The position numbers and the translations under genes are program-made. Below, in pieces: positions 5,186 through 6,422 of a DNA stretch of 6,422 nucleotides. How positions within the stretch are numbered: the first letter of the stretch is position 1; the number at the start of each line of letters is the position of its first letter. The stretch covers positions 1 to 6,422 of the forward strand of contig JALTVH010000056.1 in NCBI GenBank assembly GCA_027049085.1, read 5' to 3'. A model generated the notes under the pieces. It was not told where the DNA came from. It searched no databases and saw only the letters and a list, made by a program, of their open reading frames with translations. Origin of the DNA: Aquificaceae bacterium (lineage in GTDB: Bacteria; Aquificota; Aquificia; Aquificales; Aquificaceae).

Positions 5186-6313
5186 ATGAAAAGGAAGGTT
5201 AAATACATTATTCATCTTGACAAAATAGATGAGTTATCTCTTCAGGAGAAGGTAGAATTAAAGCAAGTTACTGATAAATTTGCATTCAGAACAAATGATT
5301 ATTACAATTCATTGATAAACTGGGACGATCCAAACGATCCTATTCGCAGAATTGTAATACCAACCACCGAAGAGCTTGATGTCTGGGGGAAGCTTGATGC
5401 ATCAAACGAAAGTAAGTATACAAAGGTTCACGGCCTTGAGCACAAGTATCCCGATACAGCTCTCCTGCTTGTTACAGACGTATGCGGTATATACTGCAGA
5501 TTCTGCTTCCGTAAAAGGCTCTTTATGAACGACAACGATGAAGTGGCAAGGGATGTTTCTCAGGGGCTTGAATACATCAGGAACCATCCAGAGATAAATA
5601 ACGTACTTCTAACGGGCGGTGACCCCCTTGTCCTTGCAACCTTCAAACTTGAGAAAATTCTAAAAGCCCTTGCGGAAGTGCCCCATGTGAGGATAGTCAG
5701 GATAGGTTCCAAGATGCTTGCGGTAAACCCCTTCAGGGTTCTTGATGATCCCGATCTGCTGAGGCTCTTTGAGTGGTTTAACTCCCTTGAGGGTAAACAG
5801 CTATATCTTATGAACCACTTTAACCATCCGAGAGAGCTGACGGAGGAAGCAAAGGAAGCGGTCAGACAGGTTGCGGGAACGGGAACTATCATGACCAACC
5901 AGACACCGATTCTAAAGGGCATCAACGACGAAACCGATACCCTTCACACACTATTGGAAGAGCTTTCCTACATTGGTGCAACCCCGTATTACGTCTTTCA
6001 GTGCAGACCCACAGCAGGCAACAAAACCTACTCAACAAGGATCGAGGATACCATTGACCTCGTAGAGAGAGTAAGATCCCGCATGTCTGGGCTTGGGGCA
6101 AGGGTAAGGTACGTGATGTCCCATGAAACGGGCAAGATTGAGATCCTCGGTAAAACAGATACAATGATCTTCTTCAGATACCACCGTGCAGCGGATCCAG
6201 AGAACTCGGGGAGGTTCATGGTTTACAGGCGAAATCCCGAAGCCCACTGGTTTGATGACTACACTCACCTTATAGAGGATTACAAAGTTGAAACCCAGGA
6301 GGAATACGTGTAA
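5186..6313 (+). CDS. KamA-family radical SAM / PLP protein (lysine 2,3-aminomutase-like, substrate uncertain)
   Basis: This 375-residue protein belongs to the radical SAM aminomutase family, in which a 5'-deoxyadenosyl radical and PLP shift an amino group from C2 to C3. C100-x3-C104-x2-C107 (CGIYCRFC) binds the 4Fe-4S cluster, followed by R109, aligned with Arg134 of clostridial lysine 2,3-aminomutase. LLTGGDPL (141-148) is the SAM-contacting motif. MNHFNHPRELT (209-219) and TNQTPILKGIND (237-248) are family hallmarks. K317 in ETGKIEIL aligns with the PLP lysine (Lys337). The two aspartates that hold the lysine side-chain amine (Asp293, Asp330) align with R274 in QCRPTAG and V310, so lysine is an unlikely substrate. 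The alignment is by eye. The chain lacks a long N-terminal region and the usual C-terminal extension. The first 50 codons are AT-rich. Another ORF follows after 14 bp. Confidence 0.85.
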   Translation: MKRKVKYIIHLDKIDELSLQEKVELKQVTDKFAFRTNDYYNSLINWDDPNDPIRRIVIPTTEELDVWGKLDASNESKYTKVHGLEHKYPDTALLLVTDVCGIYCRFCFRKRLFMNDNDEVARDVSQGLEYIRNHPEINNVLLTGGDPLVLATFKLEKILKALAEVPHVRIVRIGSKMLAVNPFRVLDDPDLLRLFEWFNSLEGKQLYLMNHFNHPRELTEEAKEAVRQVAGTGTIMTNQTPILKGINDETDTLHTLLEELSYIGATPYYVFQCRPTAGNKTYSTRIEDTIDLVERVRSRMSGLGARVRYVMSHETGKIEILGKTDTMIFFRYHRAADPENSGRFMVYRRNPEAHWFDDYTHLIEDYKVETQEEYV

Positions 6314-6327
6314 CTTACAATATCTGA

Positions 6328-6422
6328 ATGGAAGTTACGCCCCTTCACATTCTTCTTGCAAAGCTTGAAGATGAGATAAGCTACCAGAGAAAGATCGTCA
6401 ACACCTTCCTCTTTCTGAGCAA
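6328..6422 (+). CDS. Unidentified ORF, N-terminal 31 codons (truncated by window edge)
   Basis: An open frame begins at ATG 6328, directly after an in-frame TGA, and continues to the right edge. It reads MEVTPLHILLAKLEDEISYQ and then RKIVNTFLFLS. The first half looks like an amphipathic helix and the end turns hydrophobic, which could be the start of a membrane segment. It follows the KamA-family gene by 14 bp on the same strand, so the two may be co-transcribed. There is no Shine-Dalgarno at normal spacing; the AGGAGG at about 6298-6303 is some 25 bases away. I cannot name a family from so short a piece, and a later start is possible. Confidence 0.5.
   Translation, partial: MEVTPLHILLAKLEDEISYQRKIVNTFLFLS

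Noticed and set aside
5560..5925. Minus-strand open frame inside the KamA-family gene
   Set aside because: It is antisense to the conserved radical SAM core, with Ser/Leu-rich low-quality translation and no start signals.
1..6422. CRISPR arrays, insertion sequences, tRNA or rRNA genes, defence or phage genes
   Set aside because: No regularly spaced repeats, transposase motifs, terminal inverted repeats or cloverleaf-like segments were seen. The window is filled by housekeeping genes.

Overview
This window looks like chromosomal core-genome DNA from a thermophilic bacterium, probably of the Aquificales. That placement is an inference. It rests on the style of the proteins (a Cys-rich S18, short compact RsmA and SSB, a CfiB/PycA-type biotin carboxylase with a DKEDMV...HYGL tail), on frequent AGG/AGA arginine and ATA isoleucine codons, and on tightly packed genes. 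I see no mobile element, CRISPR array, tRNA or rRNA.

Layout. Positions 1-2835 carry six genes on the minus strand, read right to left: rsmA (16S rRNA dimethyltransferase), speE (spermidine synthase family), rpsF (S6), ssb, rpsR (S18) and the first 57 codons of rplI (L9), which runs off the left edge. rsmA and speE are joined by a TGATG stop/start overlap. The rpsF-ssb-rpsR-rplI block is the classic S6 operon, with its own probable promoter and a strong GC-rich hairpin in the short leader (about 1213-1241). The theme of this half is 30S assembly, translation and replication housekeeping.

On the plus strand, 2853-4286 encodes a biotin carboxylase subunit. It diverges from rsmA with only 17 bp between start codons. 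It converges on, and overlaps by 13 bp, a minus-strand lipoprotein gene with fibronectin-III-like sequence (4274-5050). From a divergent control region (5051-5185) a plus-strand gene encodes a KamA-family radical SAM/PLP enzyme (5186-6313). A new ORF starts at 6328 and runs off the right edge; its function is unknown.

Most of the window is ordinary. The points most worth a second look are: the KamA homologue, which keeps the cluster cysteines and the likely PLP lysine but lacks both aspartates that define lysine 2,3-aminomutase; the 10-bp leader hairpin upstream of rpsF, which can exchange with a small hairpin touching the ribosome binding site; and several genes (accC-like, rsmA, the lipoprotein gene) whose starts lack a Shine-Dalgarno sequence, two of them with a TATAAT box so close that the mRNAs may be nearly leaderless.
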